Shown here one piece after another: positions 45,355 to 55,586 of a DNA stretch of 64,000 bases. How positions within the stretch are numbered: the first letter of the stretch is position 1; each line of letters begins with the position of its first letter. The position numbers and the translations under genes were made by a program. The notes under the pieces were generated by a model. That model searched no databases, was not told where the DNA came from, and saw only the letters and a program-made list of their open reading frames with translations. The DNA is taken from NCBI GenBank assembly GCA_900095095.1, contig FMBT01000309.1, forward strand, positions 62,001-126,000, read 5' to 3'. Origin of the DNA: Fragilariopsis cylindrus CCMP1102 (Eukaryota > Bacillariophyta > Bacillariophyceae > Bacillariales > Bacillariaceae).

Positions 45355-46601
45355 ATGACGGGGACAGCAACAGCTCAAAGATACATACACAACAACAAAC
45401 GAACATATCCGCTCAAACCTGATGGATCGAAAGTCCTCCTAAGAGTTTCCGGCGACGCTCTGACCTCATATGATAGATTGGTGGTTGGCTGGTCTTCGTT
45501 GTTTTTTGTTGGAGGAGTTTTTTGGCTTCCAGCCCTATATGTTTGGCTTGTCAATCGATTTAGACGCATCCCTTCCGATCAAAAAAAACGTCGAGCTATA
45601 TACGCTGCTTTATTACTTTCAATCACCACTCTTTTTGCCATTGGTCCTCATCGGTCTCCAAAGGTGGGGAAATGGATAAATGTACATAAATGGGGTCTAT
45701 GGAAATCCTGGTTGCGGTTCTTTGCATTCGAGGTAGTCGCGGATGAGTACGAATCAGTCAAACACCTTCTCAATCAACAAGCTATATTAGGCATCAGTCC
45801 TCATGGGATTTTCCCTTTTGGATTGGCCTTTGCAGCATTGAGTGATCAAGCATCTCAAGCCTTTGGTTCTTTTCGAGCCGTGGTGGCCACTGCGACACAA
45901 CTAATTCCTTGGGTGAGAGATGTATTGGTATGGGTGAATGCATGCGATGCCTCTAGATCTTCAGTAGATACAGCTTTGTCAGAAGGAGCACGACTTGGTT
46001 TAGCACCAGGTGGAATTGCTGAAATTCTACAGGCTCCGGAACCAGGCTCAGAATACGCTATTATTCGAAGAGGAATATTTCGTATGGCAGTCAAACATAA
46101 AGTTCCGATCGTTCCGATTTATTGCTTCGGAAGCTCTATGTTAATGAAACGACTGAAACTTCCTAATTTCATCGAGAAGCTTGGCTTGATGTTGCGTATT
46201 AGTTTAGTAGTATTTTTTGGTAAATGGGGTCTTCCAATTCCTTTCAGGCAACGCTTGCTTTATGTCATGGGGAAACCGATTTATCCTCCGATAACAACAG
46301 GAAAGGATATTATATCAAGCACAACTGATCAGAGAGTCGAACATATGTATCAGCAGTACTGTCAAGAATTGATTCGGTACGTTATACTTTTAAATCTATA
46401 CACTCTAATGAATAAAATGATCGGATTTTGTTTCCTTCTCTCTCTCGACAAATGATTATAAACTAACGAATCATTGATTGTATCAAACAAATTATTATTG
46501 CGGTATCTCTCCAATCGGCACAACAAAGTATATTTGATCGTCACAAAGAGTCCTATGCGTCAGGGTGGGAAAACAAATCACTAACGGTTCTATCAGGATA
46601 A
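45355..46601 (+). CDS. DGAT2-family acyltransferase
   Basis: Exon 1 is 45355-46376 and exon 2 is 46529-46601, giving 364 residues. DGAT2 enzymes acylate diacylglycerol or related alcohols in the ER or plastid envelope, making storage lipid. Two adjacent membrane helices (SSLFFVGGVFWLPALYVWLV, then AALLLSITTLFAIG) precede the acyltransferase core. The active-site motif is ISPHGIFPFG, where the family usually has HPHG or EPHS. Then come LGLAPGGIAEIL, VPIVPIYCFGSS, and a C-terminal ELIRIFDRHKESYASGWE restored by the splice. The short last exon ends ...NKSLTVLSG. No plastid signal peptide is seen. The frame is intact. Confidence 0.9.
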
Positions 46602-47960
46602 TATTGGAATTGAAATGATGCGAACAAACCGAATAGTATAAATGTGTAAACTGAGACAAAGCAACAGTCTATTTTACTCACAGCTAGATTGTACTGTACA
46701 AGTCTACTGTACAAATACACTACGATTACTGCTGCTGCTACTAGGTAATCCTACTAAAATATTATTCTATTTGGGTAGTCTAATTAGAAATGTCTTGAAT
46801 TGAAAGAATCAATGTATGTACAAAAAGTCTTCATTGTCTATACTTTAGCGTCAAAAGAGGCTGAATTGAATACCTTATAACTTTTATTGGCGTATGAATG
46901 CATTTCTGGTGTGTTGAGGCATCCCGTTCCTCATCTTTGGTCTCATCTTTGATGTCTTTGATGATAGTAGCAGAAAAAGTACCACTACCAATGAATACAC
47001 TCCTTCTTGATATACAATCATTTGTATTGTCAACTTCAATACTACGTGTAACCATGGAGCTATAAAATTTCCGAGAACTCTCCTAGTTTGCATGAAAATT
47101 ATGAGACCATTTTTGCTTGCTGGATAGGGGGACCTCTAGTGTGCACATGAAGTTCCTGGCGGATAGAAATCACAAGGTCACACATTGACAGCAATACATA
47201 TATTATTATACACTACATGATATTAGCGTGAATATCATTGTGAGCTTGAATCACATTGCACAGTTCATGATGAGTTTGGCTGTGTGAACCCCACCCGATT
47301 CATTCAACACTTATGGTGAAAATACTGATTTCATCAAGTTCATCTTCTTTCAATGATCTGGTCTTCTTTTTGTTCAAAGCTTTGAATGATCTGGTGTATG
47401 TTTTTATAATCTTGATAGCAATATCTAACATCCAGAAAACAGAAACCTTTCAAGGGTTTGAAAATCGGGGGAAGGGACAATCACAACAGAGAGGGTCAGA
47501 GAAATATTCTTTTTGATTTTTTGTAGGGAAGTGTGTCTTGCGCGACTTCAGTCGTGAGCTTCCGGGTCCTAAATTACAATCTTTGTTAACATTTTTAAAT
47601 TTGCATCTTCAATCTTATTATCCTCAAATTCTTAAAATAATCCTTGTCCTGCATGGTCGCTGGAACGCGCTTCGAGACAAACCATGCAAAGTGTCATGGA
47701 TAGTAGTGACAGTGAGGCAGATGCATGTTCAATGTGTGTCCCTTTCGTGCTATTGCTTGTCGTCATAGGAGAGGAGAAAGAGGTCTGGTGCAGAACCAAA
47801 TAGTGGCTAACGTTTTAACTTTCCAGGCGAAAACTTGTGTTTTGAAAGGAAAGGCAATCGTCGTCGTCAGATTCCAGTCACAGCGACGTTCAAGAATCAA
47901 GTTCGGGAGCTAGACTATTCGCGTAACGAGCTAGGGTGGCCAGTCTTAGTACTATCCATA
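46602..47960. other. Intergenic region, one weak coding candidate
   Basis: The 3' flank of the acyltransferase and the 5' flank of the OB-fold gene. TACTGTAC-type motifs sit near 46690-46715. A minus-strand coding-like segment at 46831-47093 is listed under findings. No other gene is recognised. Confidence 0.45.
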
Positions 47961-49871
47961 ATGTCCATGACGGTCTTAACTTTATTGCATCCAATGGCTA
48001 ATATTACAACACCATCGTCGACGTCGCAGCAGCAGCAGCAAAAGATACCGTTACGTCGAGCAACTTATATTCACATTTCTGACTTGACTAGTGCCTACAA
48101 TATTGATAATGTGCAATTAGAAAAAGAAATGGCAAGGGTCAATGCGAAGCGAAACAAACTTCAGGATGCATCCAGTCATAAAAACGAACAGGACGAGAGT
48201 TCTAAAGACGATGATGGTAAAACGGGTACTCCAGACAAAGATCAAGGTTTAGATGTTGCTCTGGGACCAATAGTTCATCAAAAGAGGTTACAACCGCCAA
48301 GAGGAGGTTTTAATCTTTGCATGTGAGTGACCATTACCATATATTCTATCATTCTCGCGTACTGTTCATAAAGAAATTCTGACGATAACTCATTTCTAAA
48401 AACCTTCTTTTCTCTTTCCCTTTTTATGTTTAAACCAAACAGACTCGTAGGTAAAATCAACATAGTCGTTGACAAGAGTAGAGTAGATCGATCTCGTGTA
48501 CGACTTGCCGAGGTAGAAATAGGTGATGAAACGGGAACAGTCTCACTTCGTGCACGAGACGATCAGATTGATTTACTAGAAAGAGTTAGTAAATGCAAAC
48601 CTGGAGCTGTTGTGTTGCGAAATTGTACGCTAGAACTGTATCAAGGGAAGCACATCCGCCTAGCTGTGACGAAATGGGGTAAGCTAAGTGAATACCCTGA
48701 CAACGTTGCGAGTACGCCCGGACCTCCACCAACAATGAACCTAGATAGAAACTATTCTCTAATTGATCTAAGTTTGGTAGCTAGCGAAATTATAGAGAAA
48801 AAACTAAAGGATTCTACGTTACAGTCACACGCTAGTACCAACAGACAAACGAAGATATCTGAGGGTGAAAAAGCTAGTGGAAGTGGCTCATTATCTAGGA
48901 CATCATCTACGTCGAAATCAGGACAGCAGATACATACCAAAAACCAACAACAGTCACAGTCACAGTCACAGTCACAAACGTCAAGAAGGGGTAGCAATAG
49001 ATCATCTAAAGAACGACGTCAATCTCAATCTCGAGGCTCTCACTACGGAGGGATGACAACAGATACCAACCAGAACCAGCCTCCTCATCAACAAGGCAAA
49101 GTTATGTATCATGGTGGTATTCAGGGATACTATGGTTATGAACAACATCAACAACATCATCAACAGCAACAGCAACAAAGTATTGATATGCGCATGCGAC
49201 AGCAGCAGCAGCAGTACCCACCTACGTCATACACACATTCTACTCGAGCGCAACAAGATGTAGTATCTGCACAGTATGCTCTACGACAGCAATATGAGAT
49301 GCAACAGCGTCAGTTGCATCAGTTGTACAGTCGGGATGAAACAGCTCAGATGCTTCTTCGTCCTATAAGTAATTTCGAGGCCTCAACAGGATCTTACGCG
49401 GGAGGAAACATGTCTGAACATCATCAACATCAAATGATGACAGGAGTGGGAAATAGTCATATGATGGTGGGAATACCTCGTGGTAATGTGACTGAAACAT
49501 CGTCGTCACCGACGATTGAAAGAACGTCACCGTTTGTAATTGGACAAATGAACCCAGAAGCAATGTCATATGCACCTTCCTATCAAGGTAAATGGAAATT
49601 CCGAGATTGACTCTTGTTATTAAATCCCCAAAACTAGCTTTCATCTAATTACAGAACACAACATACTGCTATTCTTTTCTCCTTCTTTCCTTATCTTCTG
49701 TTCCAATAAGGATCAAATTCTCAACAGCAAGTATCACCAGAAGCTTGCCCACCGCAGTATAATTACGATCCATCTCGGCATACTTTCTATGCACCAGCCA
49801 CTATGTACCCTCATACATCACACACTATTCCAAATCATCCTATGGACCAAGGAGGAAAACCTTCCACATAA
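47961..49871 (+). CDS. OB-fold single-strand nucleic-acid-binding protein with Gln-rich tail
   Basis: Exons 47961-48322, 48443-49587 and 49711-49871 give 555 residues. The OB-fold is split by the first intron: ATYIHISDLTSAYN then ILVGKINIVVDKS, RVRLAEVEIGDETGTVSL, RARDDQIDLL, VVLRNCTLELYQGKHIRLAV, and TKWGKL. It matches the plant At4g28440-like single-domain OB-fold family, related to SOSS-B/hSSB, which binds single-stranded DNA or RNA. The remaining 350 residues are disordered: Ser/Gln-rich with (SQ) repeats and His/Gln/Met runs ending QQQQQYPPTS and QYEMQQRQLHQL. Such a tail is not part of the plant proteins. The start is ambiguous (ATG 47961, or 47994, MANITTPSS). Acidic Lys/Asp-rich residues interrupt the fold near residue 80. 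Confidence 0.85.
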
Positions 49872-50396
49872 CATAATCTGCACTTAAAGGCAAAGAAACG
49901 TCACGTCGAAGACGTGATTGATTCGGAATGTTCGAGCGAGAAAGTAGATTCATTGCATATACAACATCAACAGCAAGTCCGACGACAAGCTAAATTTGTA
50001 TGGAATGTAAACGCTCACTACACAAGCAGTCTACTAGTTGGACTTGCTTAATTTTCTCTTTGAGAGAAAGACGGACTTGGTCGATTATTCGGGATGGTGA
50101 TATAAATATGAGATAACGATAACAACTCCGATTCAAGGTCATTCGAGGTTTGACCTAGGCAAATGGATGAATAAGATCAGATGTCTACTAGGAAGAGGCG
50201 GCACCAAAAAGTTCTACTTTTCTTCTTAACTATCAGCTATGAAGAGCAATATTGACGATGCAACCACACATCATACATCTTAAGAGCAGCATGCAACACT
50301 CTAGATAAGACTAGTAAAAACGCTGAGTAGATGCTCATTAAAAATGAAGAATAACTTTTTTCTTTTATTCTTTATAATAAGCATAATGATTGAATA
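49872..50396. other. Convergent 3' intergenic region
   Basis: The 3' flanks of the OB-fold gene and the GTPase gene. No gene is seen. Confidence 0.5.
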
Positions 50397-51376
50397 TTAC
50401 TTGCAACAGCACTGGAATGGAAAACAAGACGTTGATTTTGGACTATATCTTTGATGTAAATCGAGTTCGACATTACGTTGTAGTGTGTTGGTACGCAATA
50501 TTATATCGGTGTCGTTATCATTATTATTATTGGTTGCTATTATCGTTTTGTCGTACATCTGTTTCAACGCAATATCAATTAGTTCATGAATTAGTTTGTC
50601 AATTCCTACACCACTCTTTGCGGAAACATCCATATGAATTAAACCATTTCTCTGCAAAGTAAAATGAAATGAACGAAATTAAGTAAGTGGGAAAGGCGAA
50701 AGGGTACGAAGTAAGCATAAGCAAAGGAGAATCCCGACATTATAGAAAATTATTATTATTACTATTACTTCACTCACCATACACCATAATTGTACCATAT
50801 CTTTATCCGGATGGGATTTATCTTCAGAACTTACTAGTGAATCCAAATATGATCCACCATCAACTTCATTGTTGAGAATAGCTTCAAGATAATTTGTATT
50901 TGTTCCTAAGTAATATGTTAATAGTTCATGGGATGAAGATTTAGATGTTGTTAACGACATTGTTGAAGATGTGGATGGTGGACTTGCACTGTATTCGTAT
51001 CGATAATCTCTTCCTGTCCAATTTCCAGTCAGACCCAATACGTCTCGTTGTTGTACAACTTCTATCTGTCGAAGTTCCTTTTGCGCATCGCGTTCTTCAA
51101 AGATATCAATTTTATTTCCAACAATTACAATAGGTAAATCTCTGATCCGATCATGATTAATTTTCATCCTTTTTATTCGTTCGATAAGTTCATAATACCA
51201 GTTCAATACATGAGTAAAGGATGTACTCGATGAAACATCATAAACGAGTACCACCGCGTCTAAATTCTTTAAAAAGTTATCCGAAAAGGATGCTGTATAT
51301 CGTGTCTTTTCGTCAGGGTTGACGAATCGTTCTCTTCCTGGTGTATCCCAAATCTGGATAGATATCGGTTTCTTAC

Positions 51377-51415
<39 letters not shown>

Positions 51416-51737
51416 TTTGAATCTCGGTAGATGATGATGAAACTGATGCGAAATCAGATGATTCATCGGCATTCTCATTCTCGTGGACATTGTGAGTAGT
51501 AGTACTATTTACGTCTTTATTATTGTCTTTCTTTTCATTCTTGTCGTTGTTATTCGTCGCCGATGACACTAACAACGACAACGACGTAGATGAGATTAAT
51601 GTAGAATAAACATCTGACCCAATTGTAGGATGTCTACCGTCTCTTTCTCCATAAAATGTACCATGAAAGTATCGTCGCAAAATCGACGTTTTCCCTGCAT
51701 GTTGTCCACCTAAGAAAACGAATTTCACTGTCGTCAT
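50397..51737 (-). CDS. Ras-superfamily (Rab-like) small GTPase with large insertions
   Basis: Exon 1 is 51737-50778 and exon 2 is 50651-50397, giving 404 residues, about twice the usual 200. GTP-binding motifs are in order: G1 GGQHAGKTS, G2 region HPTIGSD (Thr kept), G3 WDTPGRERF, G4 VGNKID, and G5 MDVSAKSGVGID from exon 2. Two low-complexity insertions enlarge it: about 75 residues (Asp/Asn/Ser with an 11-Asn run) between switch I and switch II, and about 70 residues (Ser-rich) between G4 and G5. Pro replaces the usual Ala in DTAGQE. The C-terminus ends FPFQCCCK, a Cys cluster that could be prenylated or palmitoylated though it is not a clean Rab CC or CAAX box. Rab-like GTPases direct vesicle traffic; the exact subfamily is not decided. 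The frame is intact. Confidence 0.85.
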
Positions 51738-52723
51738 ATTATTTCAATTACTGTACCGTTTCGTGGTTGTCCCCCTTCACTTCATTCATTACGGTATTAT
51801 AGTAATAGAGGTTTGATGTTCGTGTGATAATATCATCATTCTTGATGAAATACCTTGCTATTCTACGGTATTGTATTTAAAATAAGTTTTGTGATGAAAT
51901 AAACATGGGAAAAGATCGCCGAATCATAAATAAATTCACTAAGGCTAGGAATCACAAACAGAAATAGGATTTATCACATAATTTACGTGATTTCTACATA
52001 CAGTAGATTGGATAAACAGATTCTGATATTTTACTTAACGACATTCTCAATGATTAAATGCGTTAAGAGTTTACTGTACTGTGACCGTGAAAAGTATACT
52101 AAAAGTATACCATCGGCACAACAACACATGTATTCTTAATACAGTGCTAATTCAGACATGCACCAAGTGAAAAAGCTAGAAAAAGCACTGTAAAAATACA
52201 AGCCGAATTTATTTTACAGCGCAATCCTCCAGTGAAAAACCAATGTAAAAAGCCTACTGTAAAAATAACAGGTTGAAAATAATAAATATCAAAAACAAAC
52301 AACCACAACCACAACCACATACAGTACACAATCACAGCAAGTAGGATAATACCATATGATACTGTGAGTACTACTTGTAGTAGTACAACACAGTACTGTA
52401 GTACTGTAGCTAGTGAGCTAAATACACACCTTAGCAGTTGCATATCTATCTATGCAGGTATAGTTAGCTTGGCACACCTTAGCAACCCCGCAACCACAAG
52501 TACAATATCGAATATAACTGTATGTACTAGTACTAGTGCAGTTGAAACAACCCAGGACGGGTTGACTGTTGACTACTCAGTCTTTCTAAGAAGGGGAGGA
52601 GCGGCCCTGCAGCTTTTTTCTACTAATAAGTTATGTATATATTGAAACTACCCAACAACAACAGCAACTATAATGGTTAGATTTTGAATCTTAAAGGGAA
52701 CATTTTTTGGATAGGATGCATAT

Positions 52724-52866
52724 GCTAGCACTGTCAAATGTATAGTGTTCTCCCTCCGTATATTCCTGAACCTAGGTATGCGCAGCTACTTTTTTTCTTC
52801 AGTTAGGATGCATACGCAAGCACTGCAAAATATGTAGTGTTTTCTCTCCGTATGTTTCCGAAGATG
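52724..52866. repeat. Imperfect direct duplication (about 60 bp unit)
   Basis: Two similar units begin GGATGCATA(T/C)GC(T/A)AGCACTG and continue AAAnnTGTAGTGTT then CTCTCCGTAT, at about 52714-52774 and 52807-52867. Similarity is around three quarters by eye. Confidence 0.6.
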
Positions 52867-53078
52867 AAGTGTAGCTAGTGAAGTGCAGCTAGTGCAGAAT
52901 AGATATATAACTTGTAATTTGAAAGTTGCTGGATTGCTCCTCCCCGCCTTAAAAAGGCAGAGGAGTCAACAGCCAAACTGCCTATTAGTGCAGTGTAGCT
53001 AGTGAAGTGTAGTGACAGTACTTCAAAGTGTAGTGTAGTGTAGTTTAGCTTGTGTAGTTCAGCTAGTTGAGTGAGTGC

Positions 53079-53115
53079 AGCTACAGTAGCTACAGTAGCT
53101 ACAGTAGCTACAGTA
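53079..53115. repeat. (AGCTACAGT)4 minisatellite
   Basis: Four near-perfect copies of the nine-base unit AGCTACAGT. They lie within a wider field of degenerate AGCTAGTGTAGT units (about 52865-53260). Confidence 0.85.
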
Positions 53116-53712
53116 CTTCGAAGTAGTACAGTTTAGCTAGTGTAGTTAAGCTAGTGTAGTTTAGCTGGTGTAATTGTTTGATAAATTATCGCAGTGAAAT
53201 TTTTGCTACTGTAGCTGCTTTAGCTGCTGTAGCTAGTGCGCAGCACTGTAGCTAGCTTTTGAATTTTGTGCAGCGCGATGAATTTTTTGAATTTTCTGCG
53301 CTGATTGACAATTTTTTCTATTTTTGGTGGGTAAAATAAAATTCCCTCTAAGTAATTAATATTGGTCCCTCTAAGTAATTAATAGTACTGGAGATTAAGC
53401 AGTATGACTCTGAAAAGTATACCAGGGGCTGTTCAAATATGTATACTTTTCAATGAGTACAACCCAGTACTAATAAATTACAGTGCAATTAGTATGGGAA
53501 AGTACACACTGGTACTTTTGAAAAGTATGCTTATTTGGTATACTTTCTCTAAAAACAAGCGAATCGCGTATACTTTTACGTAAGACTGTACAGTACTCAT
53601 TTTTTGTAACATCATTATTATATAAAGTCTCACTCAAAAAGCACGACACTCAGAACTCAAACATAAACACAAACACCCAACACATTAAGAATAACAACAG
53701 CAACCAACGAAA

Positions 53713-54475
53713 ATGACATCTATTCAAACACCTAGAACTGAGACGGGGACTCTGCTGCTGCTGTATCATCATCGTCATCGTCATCGTCGTCATCGTTACC
53801 GTCTGTAGTAGAGATCCTCGACGAGCCATTTATCCCTGTCATACCATTTGGAATTGCTCTACCTACAAATAAATATCCAAATCCAGATAATAATGAAAGC
53901 AGCAATATATCTTCATTGATCGGTGAGAATGGAATCGTTGGATCTATCACTATAATGGGGAAGAAATCTGCGATGATTTGGGTAGGTTTTGGTATGCTTG
54001 ATTTGTCATCAGTGGCAGCGATGACGTCGGCGGCAACAACAAATGCAACAACGACAGAGACAACAACAACTTCGAATTCAAAAACAAAAAACAAATCGTT
54101 TTCCTTTGGAAAAGGTGAGTAGTTCAGTATTCAGTATTTTAGCGAAAAAATGAACAACAAAAAACTTTCTCTACGTGGAAAAACGAGGATTACATTTAAC
54201 TAATTGTTCGTCATCTATTTTCATTGTTTTGATTTGTATTTTTTTTTCTTTTGATAGGGTCACCGACTATGGGACAACTTGTCGTGGCGATGCCTCGTAC
54301 AAATTACAAAGGTGCATTTGCAACCGGATCGAAAGAGGCATCATGTTCACAATTGGTCGGTAGTGCATCTAGTGAAGATCAAATGTTAGCAAATCAGATG
54401 GCATCAAGATTAAGTTTACGATCCGGAATGGCTATATATGTTTCCTGTCAACTATCCTCAACAAGTACAAAATAG
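53713..54475 (+). CDS. Proteasome assembly chaperone 4-like protein
   Basis: Exon 1 is 53713-54114 and exon 2 is 54258-54475, giving about 206 residues. After a Ser/Ala run (residues about 15-28) and a linker (VVEILDEPFIPVIPFGIALP), the fold resembles PSMG4: SITIMGKKSAMIWVGFG then, across the splice, MGQLVVAMPRTNYKG, SCSQLVGSASSEDQMLANQM and ASRLSLRSGMAIYVSCQLSS. Animal PSMG4 has the same order (LLVWVG, LAVAMGPR, TSLLG...LAQRLARKTNKQVFVSYNL). PSMG3/PSMG4 heterodimers help build the proteasome alpha ring. A GGGG run near 53745-53748 seems to lack one base, joining MTSIQTPRTETG to the Ser tract; the corrected length is exact. A Thr-rich insertion of about 30 residues precedes the splice. Confidence 0.78.
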
Positions 54476-55586
54476 ATTCTTCAGATGGGTTAGATTCGGA
54501 ATTTCTTTCACACCGTGCTGCTGCAGTAGCAGAAAATGAAATTTGGAGAATATCTACAACAACAGCAAGATAAATAATAATTAAGTACAACATCAGCAGA
54601 ACACCAACAAACTTATTATAGAAAAAGGAAGGGAAGATATAAATAAATATAGAACGGTGATGATGGATCTTATGAATAGTCAGAATAGCAATGATAGGTA
54701 AACGACTTGCGTTATGGTCTATATCGAAGAGTAGATATTTATCATACTGTTTGTTGTTCTTCCTCCAGAGCTGAATTGCGCGTGCATCAAATTCTTTTAT
54801 TGCATCAATACAATGTCACTCTTAGTTGCCAATTATTTGATTGATGCTTGCAATAAATGTTGGTACAAAAAGTAATACTACTATGCACAAGATTAAGTAT
54901 TGCATCACTGGAAAGTTCACTAGATTTAATTGCTATGTGAATCAATCAATCAGTATAAACAAAAACACATATTGTATTGTATTCCATGACAAGAAACCAA
55001 TTCAAGAAATACCACCTACTGTTTACTAGCTAGGTTGCAATCATAGTAACGTTAGCCATGTAGCTGAACGTAGTATCTTATTTCTATTGTTGCTGTAGAC
55101 TTTCTGTGGTTATAGGGGAATATATTTGATGTTGTTTGAGCTACTAACTAATGCACTTGTAATACTGTAGTAGTAGCAGCATATTATTTCATATTCTTGC
55201 TTCTATCTAGTCCGTGATCAAATCCAGTCCCGTACGCGAAAAAAAAGCTAACGGTACGAGGACAGAATCCGCACACTAGCCATTAAAAAATCACGAGTTG
55301 AAAAGGTAAATAATTTCAGTTTTCTTTAGCTAATAATTACTGTATCGCTTATTTATTGGTGGTAGTAGCATTATGGATAGAACAATTACAATCTGACTAA
55401 CGTTACAACCTGCATTCATATACTTCCGATTACTCAACAAGTAATACAAGTATTGTACGCCGTTTGTACATCATATCCTATTCTTTGAACACCCATTCAT
55501 TGAATTTGTATCTTCTGAAGCAAAAGGAAGAATAGAAAAATAGACTTGACAATAATCTTCATTAAGGAACGAATTGTAATCCCAAC
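54476..55586. other. Intergenic region
   Basis: The 3' flank of the PSMG4-like gene and the 5' flank of NOG1. No gene is recognised. Confidence 0.5.

Larger units (their letters stand above)
52072..53597. mobile_element. Candidate non-autonomous DNA element or MITE-like remnant
   Basis: The two ends resemble each other in inverted orientation. The left end (about 52072-52100) reads ACTGTACTGTGACC then GTGAAAAGTATAC; the reverse complement of the right end (about 53568-53597) reads ACTGTACAGTCTTAC then GTAAAAGTATAC. Further AAAGTATAC or GTATACTTT copies sit just inside both ends (near 52104, 53417, 53437, 53550). No transposase frame lies between, and no clear target-site duplication is visible, so this is a weak call based on end symmetry, internal repeats and lack of genes. 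Confidence 0.35.
51738..53712. other. Repeat-rich gene desert
   Basis: No gene is supported in this 2 kb. It holds a possible inverted-repeat-bounded element (about 52072-53597), a short direct duplication, an AGCTACAGT tandem repeat and a degenerate AGCTAGTGTAG repeat field. These are listed separately or under findings. Two open frames of about 95 codons (52147-52645) translate repeat sequence. Confidence 0.65.

Noticed and set aside
51738-53712. CRISPR-like or tRNA-like repeat array
   Set aside because: Repeats are irregular, with no constant spacer length; no tRNA arms or internal promoter boxes were found.
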